A stretch of DNA of 32,516 bases from Clostridia bacterium. Its GTDB lineage: Bacteria > Bacillota > Clostridia > UBA1212 > UBA1255. Below the pieces are notes generated by a model. The model saw nothing but the letters and a program-made list of their open reading frames with translations. It ran no database searches and was not told the origin of the DNA. The stretch's first letter is position 1. Every line of letters begins with the position of its first letter. Positions 1 to 8,371 of this stretch are shown here, one piece after another. The stretch is from assembly GCA_017963755.1 (NCBI GenBank), contig JAGCTF010000195.1, positions 1 to 32,516 of the forward strand, written 5' to 3'. A program made the position numbers and the translations under genes.

Positions 1-134
1 ACAGCCTCATCCTCCTTTATTACCAGCGGCTTTTGGAAGACGGAAGTCTTAGAACAGGCTGCAAAAGAAGAAATAAGCAAAACAACCGCGGCAATCAGCA
101 CAAAAAATTTAAAAAATTGCCTTCTCAGCAGCAT
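1..134 (-). CDS. Lipoprotein, N-terminal part only (cut by window edge)
   Basis: An open frame begins at an ATG at 132-134 and runs off the left edge after 44 complete codons. It encodes a charged start (MLLRRQFF), a hydrophobic core and a lipobox-like ISSFAAC, so Cys31 would be the lipidated residue after signal peptidase II cleavage. This is a typical bacterial lipoprotein export signal, so the mature protein should be anchored on the outer face of the membrane. What follows (SKTSVFQKPLVIKEDEAV) is too short to name a family; extracellular solute-binding proteins often begin this way, but that is only a guess. The ribosome-binding site is weak (GGGG about five bases before the ATG). The gene lies downstream of the nucleoside hydrolase on the same strand, separated by the repeat-rich gap. 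Confidence 0.6.
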   Translation of the reverse strand, partial: MLLRRQFFKFFVLIAAVVLLISSFAACSKTSVFQKPLVIKEDEA

Positions 135-149
135 AAAAACCCCAAAAAA

Positions 150-191
150 CCAGTTACCCGTTACTCTCTCAACTCTGAACTCTAAACTCTA
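150..191. repeat. Dispersed repeat: CCAGTTACCCGTTACTC plus degenerate AACTCT heptamers
   Basis: A 17-base motif at 150-166 is followed by three degenerate heptamers, AACTCTG, AACTCTA and AACTCTA (171-191). The 17-mer recurs with one mismatch at 23414-23430, again next to AACTCT units. No coding potential is apparent. Confidence 0.6.
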
Positions 192-211
192 TATACTCCA
201 TTTAAACTTCT

Positions 212-309
212 GCGAAGCCGGATAGATGACTAAGAATTTTGTTTGACCGAAATGCGAATTAAAGCAGGAAACGCATGAGACCCAAAATTCGTGTCATCAT
301 CCGGTTCGC
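212..309. repeat. Long imperfect inverted repeat (about 98 bp)
   Basis: The left arm (212-241) and right arm (283-309) are near-perfect reverse complements, sharing the blocks GCGAA, CCGGAT, GATGAC and GAATTTTG in order. Inside is a second small stem, ATGCG/CGCAT, around 253-275. Transcribed from either strand it would fold into a long hairpin. It lies about 70 bases past the stop of the purine operon's last gene. It has no T-run and so is not a classic terminator. A MITE- or REP-like element or an mRNA 3'-end stabiliser are possible readings. Confidence 0.65.
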
Positions 310-314
310 CTCTT

Positions 315-360
315 AACTCTGAACTCTGAACTCTGAACTCTGAACTCTGAACTCTGAACT
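315..360. repeat. Tandem heptamer array (AACTCTG) x 6.6
   Basis: Six perfect copies of AACTCTG (315-356) followed by AACT (357-360). On the minus strand this reads as AGAGTTC repeats and begins 15 bases after the stop of the nucleoside hydrolase gene, whose own stop codon lies in related sequence (GGAACTAGGAACGAGTAAC). Arrays of this kind can change copy number by slippage. Confidence 0.9.
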
Positions 361-375
361 CCTAGTTACTCGTTC

Positions 376-1293
376 CTAGTTCCTCCTCAGTGCCTCGACC
401 AGTTCCTGCATGAGTGCATCGCGGTTTATGAAAGTCACGCGGCGCATCGGATGGCGCCGGACGTCGTGGCTGTAATGATGGTCGTACTGCGGGATCAGTG
501 CCGGAATGATCTCGGAAAACATAAACCGGTCACCGTCGTTCAAAAGCCATCCCACTGCCGTAACGTCCCATATCACGCGGCTCCAGACCCTGCCCTTCGC
601 GTAGGTATTTGCCGCTTCGACCGTATGCTGAAGCAGATAATCGCATAAAGGATTCTGCCCCTTAAGCCAGTATTCAAGCTCCGGGCCGCTTACGTAGAAA
701 GAAGAAACAACGCCCATACAGGGAAGCTGGACCACGGGGCAGCCGCAGCCCATAACGACTCTCGCCGCAGCGACATCCTGCATCATATTGAACTCGTTGG
801 TGTCAAACCATTGTTCGCTGTGGCCGCCGAGCCAGACCACGACGATATTTTCTTTTATCTCGGGCTTTTTGATAAGCGCGGAGGCAACGTTCGTGATGGC
901 GCCTATTGCCACTACGTATAAAGGCTTTTCGGGAGAATACGTAAGCGCCAGTTCCACGAGCATATCGGCCGCCGGGCTGTCAACGGCTGTTTTTTCGTCA
1001 GGCAGATAAGTTCTCGAGCCTTTAAAAACGATCTGTTTAAGATCTTTCCTTCCCATGAGTTCGAGCAGATTGAGTATCTCGTCGTAAGAGCGCTCCATTC
1101 CGTCCTCAGGAGAAGTCGAATTGGAGTTAAAGAAAGGAGCCGCCAGCAGTGCTCTTACGTGCAGCTTCGGGATTTTTACCATAAGAGAAAGCGCGAACTG
1201 GTCGTCGATCTCGTTGTAAGTGTCGGTATCAAGCACGCAGTCGATATCTCCTGCGGGCACGCTCAGGTTTTTCATAAATTGTTCATGTGTCAT
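376..1293 (-). CDS. Inosine-uridine preferring nucleoside hydrolase family protein
   Basis: A 305-residue protein of the nucleoside hydrolase (IunH/RihA-like) family, which cleaves the N-glycosidic bond of nucleosides to free base and ribose. The N-terminal calcium/ribose-binding motif is visible as DTDTYNEIDDQFAL (a variant of DTDxGxDD), followed by VVAIGAITNVASAL and an IWDVTAVGWLL segment near the C-terminus. I chose the ATG at 1291-1293 because GGGGAG sits seven bases before it; a longer frame starts at a TTG overlapping the purL stop but adds 28 residues unlike the family and has no ribosome site. It is the last gene of the purine operon, 80 bases after purL, and would act in salvage or turnover, opposite in direction to its neighbours. 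The insert NE in the Asp motif departs from the classic form, so the exact substrate is uncertain. Confidence 0.85.
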   Translation of the reverse strand: MTHEQFMKNLSVPAGDIDCVLDTDTYNEIDDQFALSLMVKIPKLHVRALLAAPFFNSNSTSPEDGMERSYDEILNLLELMGRKDLKQIVFKGSRTYLPDEKTAVDSPAADMLVELALTYSPEKPLYVVAIGAITNVASALIKKPEIKENIVVVWLGGHSEQWFDTNEFNMMQDVAAARVVMGCGCPVVQLPCMGVVSSFYVSGPELEYWLKGQNPLCDYLLQHTVEAANTYAKGRVWSRVIWDVTAVGWLLNDGDRFMFSEIIPALIPQYDHHYSHDVRRHPMRRVTFINRDALMQELVEALRRN

Positions 1294-1326
1294 GATCAAA
1301 CTCCCCTTCGGCGCATTGTGCGGCCA

Positions 1327-1352
1327 ATTATATTCAAATATTTTTCTGTCAA
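1327..1352 (-). promoter_or_regulatory. Possible internal promoter before nucleoside hydrolase
   Basis: In the 80-base gap after purL the minus strand carries TTGACA (1347-1352) and TATAAT (1327-1332), both perfect hexamers but only 14 bases apart, shorter than the usual 16-18. It could give weak or activator-dependent expression of the hydrolase apart from the ZTP-controlled operon. It may also be chance. Confidence 0.35.
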
Positions 1353-1373
1353 TAACTGCAGAGTGCCGGACGG

Positions 1374-4300
1374 TCAATTAAAATATTTGACCGCCGCCTC
1401 AAACATACGCATATCATATTCGCCCGGAACGTTTTTGTAAAGCCCGGAGCCTGTGCGCTCGCTGTGACCCATCTTGCCGAAAACGCGCCCGTCCGGCGAA
1501 GTAATACCCTCTACGGCACATACGGAACCGTTGGGGTTAAACTGGATGTCATTGGAAGCATTGCCAGAAAGATCCGCGTACTGCGTGGCGATCTGTCCGT
1601 TCTCGGCGAGCTGCCTGATCTGTTCTTCGGAAGCTAAAAATCTGCCTTCGCCGTGAGAGATCGGGACGCTGTAAATATCGCCTACGTTCGCAAAACTAAG
1701 CCACGGAGATTTTACCGAAGCGATCCTCGTGCGTACGATCTTCGACTGGTGCCTGGAGATCGTGTTGAACGTAAGCGTAGGACTGTTTTCATCGGCGTCA
1801 ATGATTTTTCCGTACGGTACGAGGCCGAGTTTGATAAGAGCCTGGAAGCCGTTGCAGATACCGCACATCAGGCCGCCCCTATTGTCAAGCAGATCGGATA
1901 CGGCTTCTTTGATCTCTGCGTTTCTGAAAAATGCAGTGATGAATTTTCCGCTTCCGTCAGGCTCGTCGCCGCCCGAAAAGCCGCCGGGTATAAATACGAT
2001 CTGCGCCGTATTGAGCTCGCGTGCAAACCGCTCCACGCTCTTTGCGATAGCATCTCCCGTGAGGTTCCTTACGACGATGATTTCCGGATCCGCACCGGCG
2101 TCGCGCATTGCCTTCGCCGAATCGTACTCGCAGTTCGTACCGGGGAAAGCAGGAATAAGAACTCTCGGCCTTGACGTTCTTACGAGAGGATGCGAATTCA
2201 TACGTTTTTTGTACGAAATATCATATACAGGTGTTTTAGCGGGAGCAATGTTGCAGCTGAATACGGGCTCAAGTTTGTTCTCGTACAGCGTCAATACTTC
2301 TTCAGACGAAGCGTATCCGCCGCGGTGCTTAAATCCGTTTTCCGTCACGGTTCCGGCATCAACGCATTCAAATCCGGACGGGACAATATCCGCTTCCGTC
2401 ACGCCTTCGTTCAATTCGACGATGAAGGAACCGTAATTGCGGCCGAATATATCTTTCTGTGAAAGCGCTCCGTCAAACTCAAATCCGAGCCCGTTTCCGA
2501 ACGAAGATTTGATCACGGCTTCTCCGAGGCCGCCCATTTCGAAAGTGCGGCAGGATGCGATCTTCCCTTCTTTAGCGAGGCGCCTGAGCTCCGAAAATTC
2601 TGCTTTAAGCGAACCCGCTTCCGGAAGGCCGGAGTCGTCAAGCGCAGGCTTAAATATAACTGCTTTGTTTCCTGATCTCTTAAACTCGGAAGTAATGACG
2701 TCGGACGTTTTACCCGTCTTCACCGCAAACGATACGAGCGTTGGAGGAACGTGGATATCTTCGAAAGAACCGCTCATGGAGTCCTTGCCGCCGATAGCTC
2801 CGATACCGAGCCTCAGCTGAGCGTCCAGTGCACCGAGCAGTGCGGCAAGCGGTTTGCCCCAGCTTTTCTCGCCTTTCAGCCTCTCGAAATATTCCTGGAA
2901 CGTCAGATATACGTCGCTGAATTCGGCGCCTGACGCAATAAGTTTGCAAACGGATTCGACCACGGCAAGATAAGCGCCGCGGTACGGGCTCTTTTCAGAC
3001 ACGAACGGATCGAAGCCCCACGCCATAAAGGAGCAGTCGTCGGTGTGCTGCTTCTCGACGGATATCTTCTGGATCATCGCCTGCGCAGGGGTCTTCTGGT
3101 ATTTGCCACCGAAAGGCATAACGACGGAACCGGCGCCTATCGTGGAGTCGAAGCGCTCGGCGAGGCCGCGTTTTGAGCACATATTAAGGTCGGAGGCGGT
3201 ATTTTTGACGTTTTCTTCGAAATTATCAGATATTTCAGGCTCGAACGCAAACTGCTCCCCGACAGTGACGTCGACGTGTTTTTCAGCACCGTTGGAATTG
3301 AGGAAATCGCGGCTGATATCTACGATCACGTTGCCCTTCCAGCGCATCACGAGGCGGTTCGTATCGGTGACAACGGCCACCGGCGTCGCCGACAGGTTTT
3401 CTGAATCGGCAAGTTCGAGGAATCTTTTTACGTCTCTTTCGCTGACAACGACAGCCATTCTTTCCTGCGATTCGCTGATCGCAAGCTCGGTGCCGTCGAG
3501 GCCTTCATATTTTTTAGGGACCGCGTCAAGGTTGATGTCCAGGCCGTCGGCGAGCTCGCCTATTGCCACCGACACGCCTCCCGCGCCGAAGTCGTTGCAG
3601 CGCTTTATAAGAAGCGAAGCTTCGGGGTTTCTGAACAGACGCTGCAGCTTGCGCTCTTCAGGCGCATTGCCCTTCTGGACCTCCGCACCGCACGTCTCGA
3701 GAGACTCTACAGTGTGAGACTTGGATGAACCCGTCGCTCCGCCGCAGCCGTCGCGGCCCGTTGCGCCGCCCAGAAGTATGACAACGTCTCCGGCGACCGG
3801 CCTTTCTCTGCGCACGTTTTCCTGAGGAGCCGCGGCTATCACCGCGCCGATCTCCATGCGTTTTGCCGCGTAACCGTCGTGGTACAGTTCATCGACGATA
3901 CCGGTAGCGAGACCGATCTGGTTGCCGTACGACGAATAACCGGCAGCGGCAGTTGTCACAAGCTTGCGCTGAGGAAGCTTGCCCTTGATAGTTTCGGAAA
4001 CGGGTCTGAGCGGATCCGCGCCTCCGGTCACGCGCATTGCCCCGTACACGTACGAACGGCCGGACAGAGGATCTCGTATGGCTCCTCCGATGCACGTCGC
4101 GGCGCCGCCGAACGGTTCGATCTCCGTAGGATGGTTATGCGTCTCATTTTTGAACAGCAAGAGCCAGGGCTCCTTCTTCCCGTCAACTTCGACCTCGATC
4201 TTAACCGTGCAGGCGTTGATCTCTTCAGATTCGTCGAGTTTATCCAGAAGCCCCTTCGATCTTAGATATTTTGCTCCGATCGTGGCAACGTCCATAAGGC

Positions 4301-5087
4301 ATACAGGCTTTTTATCCCTGCCGAGTTCGTGCCGAAGGTCAATATATCTCTCGTACGCCTTCTGCGCGTCTTCGTCTTCGAACCGTACGTTATCGATGAT
4401 CGTGCCGAACGTGGTGTGGCGGCAATGGTCGGACCAGTACGTGTCTATCATCCTGATCTCAGTGATCGTGGGGTCGCGGTGCTCGCTTATAAAGTAGTCG
4501 CGGCAGAACGCAACGTCTCCAGCGTCCATCGCCAGTCCGTACTTCTTAATAAAATCCGAAATTTGGGCATCAGGAAGCCCTGTAAAGCCCGTTACGGTAT
4601 CGACGCGGGTCGGAACAGCATACTCGGTCAAAAGCGTCTCAGGGAGCTCCCAGGCGGCTTCTCTGGCCTCGACCGGGTTAATGACGTATTTTTTCACTGC
4701 GTCGAGCTGCGCTTCGGAAACGTCGCCGTACAGCGCGTACACTTTTGCGGAGCGGACAACGGGTCTTTCGCCTTTCGATATGATCTGTATGCACTGAGCA
4801 GCCGAATCGGCGCGCTGGTCAAATTGACCCGGCAGATATTCTACGGCGAACACCTTTGCCCCGGACAGATCAGACTCTTTATATGCGTTGTCGACCTGCG
4901 GCTCCGAGAACACTGTTTTTACCGCGTAGTCGAACAGCTCTTCCGTTATGTTTTCGGCGTCGTATCTGTTAAGGATCCTGAGGTCCTTCAGTTCGCCGAT
5001 CCCGAGAAGTGTGACAAGGTCGTTTTTCAGTGCGAGTGCTTCAGATGCGAGTTCTTTTTTCTTTTCAACAAATATCCTGTAGATCAT
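1374..5087 (-). CDS. purL: Phosphoribosylformylglycinamidine synthase, single-chain clostridial type
   Basis: FGAM synthase, the fourth step of purine synthesis: FGAR + Gln + ATP gives FGAM. At 1237 residues it is the fused large form, with synthetase and glutaminase in one chain, matching the clostridial-type subfamily. Visible signatures are the region with TYWSDHCRHTTF, the ATP-site HNHPTEIEPFGGAATCIGG, and a C-terminal class I glutaminase with GICNGFQ (catalytic Cys near residue 1078) and MGHSER (His near 1208, Glu near 1210). Unlike the PurF-like and GuaA proteins in this window, its glutaminase triad is intact. The ATG overlaps the purD stop by four bases (ATGA), with GGAGGAG just upstream, implying translational coupling. 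No purS or purQ gene is needed or seen. Confidence 0.97.
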   Translation of the reverse strand: MIYRIFVEKKKELASEALALKNDLVTLLGIGELKDLRILNRYDAENITEELFDYAVKTVFSEPQVDNAYKESDLSGAKVFAVEYLPGQFDQRADSAAQCIQIISKGERPVVRSAKVYALYGDVSEAQLDAVKKYVINPVEAREAAWELPETLLTEYAVPTRVDTVTGFTGLPDAQISDFIKKYGLAMDAGDVAFCRDYFISEHRDPTITEIRMIDTYWSDHCRHTTFGTIIDNVRFEDEDAQKAYERYIDLRHELGRDKKPVCLMDVATIGAKYLRSKGLLDKLDESEEINACTVKIEVEVDGKKEPWLLLFKNETHNHPTEIEPFGGAATCIGGAIRDPLSGRSYVYGAMRVTGGADPLRPVSETIKGKLPQRKLVTTAAAGYSSYGNQIGLATGIVDELYHDGYAAKRMEIGAVIAAAPQENVRRERPVAGDVVILLGGATGRDGCGGATGSSKSHTVESLETCGAEVQKGNAPEERKLQRLFRNPEASLLIKRCNDFGAGGVSVAIGELADGLDINLDAVPKKYEGLDGTELAISESQERMAVVVSERDVKRFLELADSENLSATPVAVVTDTNRLVMRWKGNVIVDISRDFLNSNGAEKHVDVTVGEQFAFEPEISDNFEENVKNTASDLNMCSKRGLAERFDSTIGAGSVVMPFGGKYQKTPAQAMIQKISVEKQHTDDCSFMAWGFDPFVSEKSPYRGAYLAVVESVCKLIASGAEFSDVYLTFQEYFERLKGEKSWGKPLAALLGALDAQLRLGIGAIGGKDSMSGSFEDIHVPPTLVSFAVKTGKTSDVITSEFKRSGNKAVIFKPALDDSGLPEAGSLKAEFSELRRLAKEGKIASCRTFEMGGLGEAVIKSSFGNGLGFEFDGALSQKDIFGRNYGSFIVELNEGVTEADIVPSGFECVDAGTVTENGFKHRGGYASSEEVLTLYENKLEPVFSCNIAPAKTPVYDISYKKRMNSHPLVRTSRPRVLIPAFPGTNCEYDSAKAMRDAGADPEIIVVRNLTGDAIAKSVERFARELNTAQIVFIPGGFSGGDEPDGSGKFITAFFRNAEIKEAVSDLLDNRGGLMCGICNGFQALIKLGLVPYGKIIDADENSPTLTFNTISRHQSKIVRTRIASVKSPWLSFANVGDIYSVPISHGEGRFLASEEQIRQLAENGQIATQYADLSGNASNDIQFNPNGSVCAVEGITSPDGRVFGKMGHSERTGSGLYKNVPGEYDMRMFEAAVKYFN

Positions 5088-6358
5088 TTCTGCTCCTCCG
5101 CAGCGTTAAGTGCTCTTCTTCCGATATCTTTCCTCCAGAAAGCGCCTTCAAAGCTTATCTTTTCAACGCCTTCGTACGCCTTCGAAAGAGCCTCTTTAAG
5201 CGTATCAGCCGTTGCCGTCACGCCCAGCACTCTTCCGCCTGAAGTGACGAGTTTTCCTTCTTTTTCCGCGGCGCCGGCGATATAAACAGTTTCTGCCAGT
5301 TCTTCCGGTATCGTAAGTTCGAATCCTTTTTTATACGATGCGGGATATCCGCCCGAGGCCATGATAACACACGCGGCTTTTTTATCGGAGAATTTTACTT
5401 CGATCTCGCCCAGGCGCTCTTCTGTAACGGCGCGCATGACGGTGAGCAGATCTGTCTCCAGGAGGGGCAGCACGACCTGAGACTCGGGATCGCCGAAGCG
5501 GCAGTTGTATTCGATGACTTTCGGTCCGTCTTTGGTGATCATCAGTCCGAAATACAGGCAGCCCTTGAAGGTACGGCCCTCGGCGTTCATTGCCCGCACC
5601 GTGGGAAGGAATATCTCGTTCATGCATCTTTCGGCCACTTCGGGCGTGTAGAACGGGTTCGGAGCGATCGTTCCCATGCCGCCGGTATTGAGGCCGCGGT
5701 CGCCGTCAAGCGCACGTTTGTGGTCCATTGACGACACCATCGGCACGATCGTTTTTCCGTCGGTGAAGGACAATACGGATACTTCGGGGCCTTCTAAGAA
5801 TTCTTCTACGACGATCTTGTCGCCGCTGCTGCCGAAAGCCTTGTCCTCCATGATCGACTTCACCGCGCCTGTCGCTTCTTCTCTGCTGAAAGCGATTATA
5901 ACGCCTTTTCCGAGCGCAAGTCCGTCGGCTTTTACTACAGTCGGGAGCGGCGCTTCGTTCACGTATTCCAGCGCTTTTGCGGGATCGTCGAAGATCATAT
6001 ACCTGGCGGTCGGGATGCCGTATTTGCGCATAAGCTCTTTAGAAAACGCCTTGCTCCCTTCGATGATCGCTGCGCGTTTTTCCGGTCCGAAGCACGGTAT
6101 CCCCTTTTCTTCCAGAGCGTCTACCATTCCGAGCACGAGCGGATCGTCGGGCGCGACCACCGCATAATCGATCCGGTTCTCTTCAGCGAACTTCACGACT
6201 CCCGGTATGTCTATCGCGCCGATAGGCACGCACACAGCGTCGCGCGCTATCCCACCGTTCCCGGGAAGCGCGTAGATCTCACTTACTTCGGGGTTTTCTT
6301 TAAGCTTTTTTATTATGGCGTGCTCTCTTCCGCCGCCGCCAACGACCATTATTTTCAC
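5084..6358 (-). CDS. purD: Phosphoribosylamine--glycine ligase (GAR synthetase)
   Basis: Second step of purine synthesis: phosphoribosylamine + glycine + ATP gives GAR. The 424-residue length is standard. It begins with the GGGGREHAI motif and contains the ATP-grasp stretches VVKADGLALGKGV and GDRGLNTGGMG and the signature FGDPE(S)Q. The start is GTG (6356-6358) with AGAGGT seven bases before it; the internal ATG three codons on lacks that spacing. It lies between the AICAR transformylase gene, with an 81-base structured gap upstream, and purL, which it overlaps by four bases. Its substrate phosphoribosylamine is very unstable, so its supply by the odd PurF-like enzyme of the same operon matters. 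Confidence 0.97.
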   Translation of the reverse strand: MKIMVVGGGGREHAIIKKLKENPEVSEIYALPGNGGIARDAVCVPIGAIDIPGVVKFAEENRIDYAVVAPDDPLVLGMVDALEEKGIPCFGPEKRAAIIEGSKAFSKELMRKYGIPTARYMIFDDPAKALEYVNEAPLPTVVKADGLALGKGVIIAFSREEATGAVKSIMEDKAFGSSGDKIVVEEFLEGPEVSVLSFTDGKTIVPMVSSMDHKRALDGDRGLNTGGMGTIAPNPFYTPEVAERCMNEIFLPTVRAMNAEGRTFKGCLYFGLMITKDGPKVIEYNCRFGDPESQVVLPLLETDLLTVMRAVTEERLGEIEVKFSDKKAACVIMASGGYPASYKKGFELTIPEELAETVYIAGAAEKEGKLVTSGGRVLGVTATADTLKEALSKAYEGVEKISFEGAFWRKDIGRRALNAAEEQK

Positions 6359-6386
6359 GTCGGTTACCTCTGTTTACGTTTATTCG

Positions 6387-6439
6387 TCCGGCCTGGCCGG
6401 ATCAGTTTTTTGTTTTATCAATATCGGTCAATATTGATA
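6387..6439 (-). other. Two tandem hairpins between AICAR transformylase and purD genes
   Basis: Immediately after the transformylase stop the minus strand carries a perfect 9-bp stem TATCAATAT/ATATTGATA with a six-base loop (6416-6439). Downstream is a second short GC-rich stem TCCGGC/GCCGGA (6387-6401). Neither is followed by a T-run on the minus strand. They could mark mRNA processing or adjust expression of purD-purL relative to the upstream genes. Confidence 0.5.
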
Positions 6440-7624
6440 TCAGTGGTGGAACAGTCTCATTCCGGTGAATGCCATCACCATTCCGTACTTATCGCAGCAT
6501 TCGATCACAGCGTCGTCGCGGATCGAGCCGCCCGGCTCGGCAATATATTTTACGCCGCTTCTTTTAGCGCGCTCGATGTTGTCAAAGAACGGTAAGAACG
6601 CGTCGGATCCGAGCGATACGCCGTCAATGCTGTCGAGGTATGCGCGCATTTCTTCGTGCGTAAACGGCTCGGGGCGGCGCGTGAAGTAACGCTGCCATAC
6701 GCCGTCGGCGCACACGTCCTCTTCGTTTTTATTGATGTAGCCGTCAATGACGTTGTCCCTGTCCGGCCTGCCGATATCGTCGCGGAACGGGAGTTCAAGC
6801 ACTTTTTCGTGCTGGCGCAGGAACCACGTGTCCGCCTTTGTCCCGGCGAGTCTGGTGCAGTGTATGCGCGACTGCTGGCCGGCGCCTACGCCTATCGCCT
6901 GACCGTCTACAGCGTAGCAGACGGAGTTGGACTGCGTATATTTAAGCGTGATGAGCGAAACGATCAGGTCTCTCACGGCAGATTCAGGAAGGACCTTGTT
7001 TGCGGTGACGATATTACCGAGCAGTTCGCGGTCGATCTTGAAATTGTTCCTGCCCTGTTCGAACGTGATGCCGTACACCTGCTTGTGCTCTACCGGATCA
7101 GGCACGTAGTCAGGGTCAATTTTTACGATGTTGTACGCTCCTTTGCGCTTCGTTTTGAGTATCTCGAGCGCTTCGGGCTCGTACCCGGGGGCAATGACGC
7201 CGTCGGATACTTCGCGTTTGATCATTTTAGCGGTGGTGACGTCGCACACGTCCGAGAGCGCGACCCAGTCGCCGAACGAGCACATTCTGTCGGTGCCTCT
7301 GGCTCTGGCATACGCGCATGCTAAAGGAGAATCGTCAAGGCCTTCGATATCGTCCTGGAAGACCGCTTTTTTCAGTTCTTTGGAAAGCGGGATGCCTACA
7401 GCAGCGGAAGTGGGGCTTACGTGCTTGAAGGACGTTACGGCGCACATTCCGAGCGCTTCTTTCAGTTCTTTTACGAGCTGGTAGGAGTTGAATGCGTCAA
7501 GGAAGTTTATGTATCCCGGTCTGCCGGAGAGGATCTCGATGGGCAGGTCGGAACCGTCGTGCATAAATATTTTAGCAGGTTTCTGGTTTGGGTTGCAGCC
7601 GTATTTAAGTTCAAATTCTTTCAT
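6440..7624 (-). CDS. purH: AICAR transformylase, stand-alone (PurH C-terminal domain only)
   Basis: Phosphoribosylaminoimidazolecarboxamide formyltransferase: AICAR (ZMP) + 10-formyl-THF gives FAICAR. The chain of 394 residues starts directly with the transformylase domain (ELKYGCNPNQKPA) and has the family stretches TSFKHVSPTSAAVG, KYTQSNSVCYAVDGQAIGVGAGQQSR (split here for length: KYTQSNSVCYA then GAGQQSR) and DAFLPFFDNI. The N-terminal IMP cyclohydrolase domain of ordinary PurH is absent; that job falls to purO just upstream. I place the start at the ATG at 7622-7624, which matches the usual MKELELKYG start; a GTG three codons earlier sits too close to AAGGAG. The enzyme's substrate pool is what the operon's riboswitch senses. 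Confidence 0.93.
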   Translation of the reverse strand: MKEFELKYGCNPNQKPAKIFMHDGSDLPIEILSGRPGYINFLDAFNSYQLVKELKEALGMCAVTSFKHVSPTSAAVGIPLSKELKKAVFQDDIEGLDDSPLACAYARARGTDRMCSFGDWVALSDVCDVTTAKMIKREVSDGVIAPGYEPEALEILKTKRKGAYNIVKIDPDYVPDPVEHKQVYGITFEQGRNNFKIDRELLGNIVTANKVLPESAVRDLIVSLITLKYTQSNSVCYAVDGQAIGVGAGQQSRIHCTRLAGTKADTWFLRQHEKVLELPFRDDIGRPDRDNVIDGYINKNEEDVCADGVWQRYFTRRPEPFTHEEMRAYLDSIDGVSLGSDAFLPFFDNIERAKRSGVKYIAEPGGSIRDDAVIECCDKYGMVMAFTGMRLFHH

Positions 7625-7638
7625 TGTCAGCACGCTCC

Positions 7639-8370
7639 TTATTTGTTTTTGTTGATGATGATGTCTTCAGCCTTGCCGCATTTCAGGCAGACGCTGCGGA
7701 CGAAGAGAGATACTTTATTGTCCTCGTTGAGATTTTCCCAAACGAGTTCGGCGAGTTCTTTTGCCGTGTTCGGAAGCTCCACTTCCTCGGGTTCGCCTTC
7801 GAACGAAGGGATAGGATTCCCGTCGCACTTATACGTGTGGATGAAGTGGCCTATACCGGCTTTGGGTGTATAATCGAAGCAGTAGCGGTTGCAGATGTCG
7901 CCGGTTCCGTCGCTCTTCAGGATGGAGAGACTGTACGTAAAAGCATCCGGGCAGTAGTACGCGATGCCGGAGATCCTGGGCGTAAAGTTCGGTTTATCGG
8001 GCTCGAACTCGCGCGTCGCAAGTGCTTTTGTAAAGGCGGCGCAGTCGGAAGGGTCTTTTTTCAAGAAATCGTATATCGTATCGGTCTGGTTTCCGTTCGT
8101 GATGATATCGGCGCAATAGTCATCGCACTTAAAACTCAGATACGGATTGTAGATGATGAGGCTGGGATCGACGACTTTTGATTCGTCGAACGCTTTGGTG
8201 CGCATTCCGCCTTCGAACGCCTCGAAGACGCGGTTCCGGCTGTTCACGCTTCTGCCCATGATGAAGTAGGCGATCAGCGCCGATTTACCGTCCGCGGACT
8301 TTCCGATAACGATCCCTCTCCCGGGGTAGGTGTTTTCGGACAACAGTTTTTTCAGATCATATTTAGCCAT
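7639..8370 (-). CDS. purO: IMP cyclohydrolase, archaeal PurO type
   Basis: A 243-residue protein of the PurO family, which closes the ring of FAICAR to give IMP, the last step of the pathway. The N-terminal RGIVIGKSADGKSALIAYF and the GRSVNSRNRVF segment are typical of PurO, first described in methanogens and structurally an Ntn-hydrolase fold unrelated to the cyclohydrolase domain of PurH. The C-terminus has a CLKCGKAED pair of cysteines. The start lies one base after the purN stop, with GGAGA inside the end of purN. Sitting between purN and the single-domain transformylase, it completes a split replacement for PurH. Confidence 0.92.
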   Translation of the reverse strand: MAKYDLKKLLSENTYPGRGIVIGKSADGKSALIAYFIMGRSVNSRNRVFEAFEGGMRTKAFDESKVVDPSLIIYNPYLSFKCDDYCADIITNGNQTDTIYDFLKKDPSDCAAFTKALATREFEPDKPNFTPRISGIAYYCPDAFTYSLSILKSDGTGDICNRYCFDYTPKAGIGHFIHTYKCDGNPIPSFEGEPEEVELPNTAKELAELVWENLNEDNKVSLFVRSVCLKCGKAEDIIINKNK

Positions 8371-8371
8371 T

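Noticed and set aside
315-360. Heptamer array as a possible CRISPR
   Set aside because: Seven-base units without spacers are a microsatellite. No cas gene is present.
4329-5285. 318-codon plus-strand open frame opposite purL/purD
   Set aside because: Antisense to two clear purine genes, spans their junction, and has no promoter or family signature.
6387-6416. Plus-strand intrinsic terminator (GC stem then TTTTTTGTTTT)
   Set aside because: The T-run starts five bases after a very short-looped stem and no plus-strand gene leads into it. It is better described as a hairpin in the minus-strand operon.
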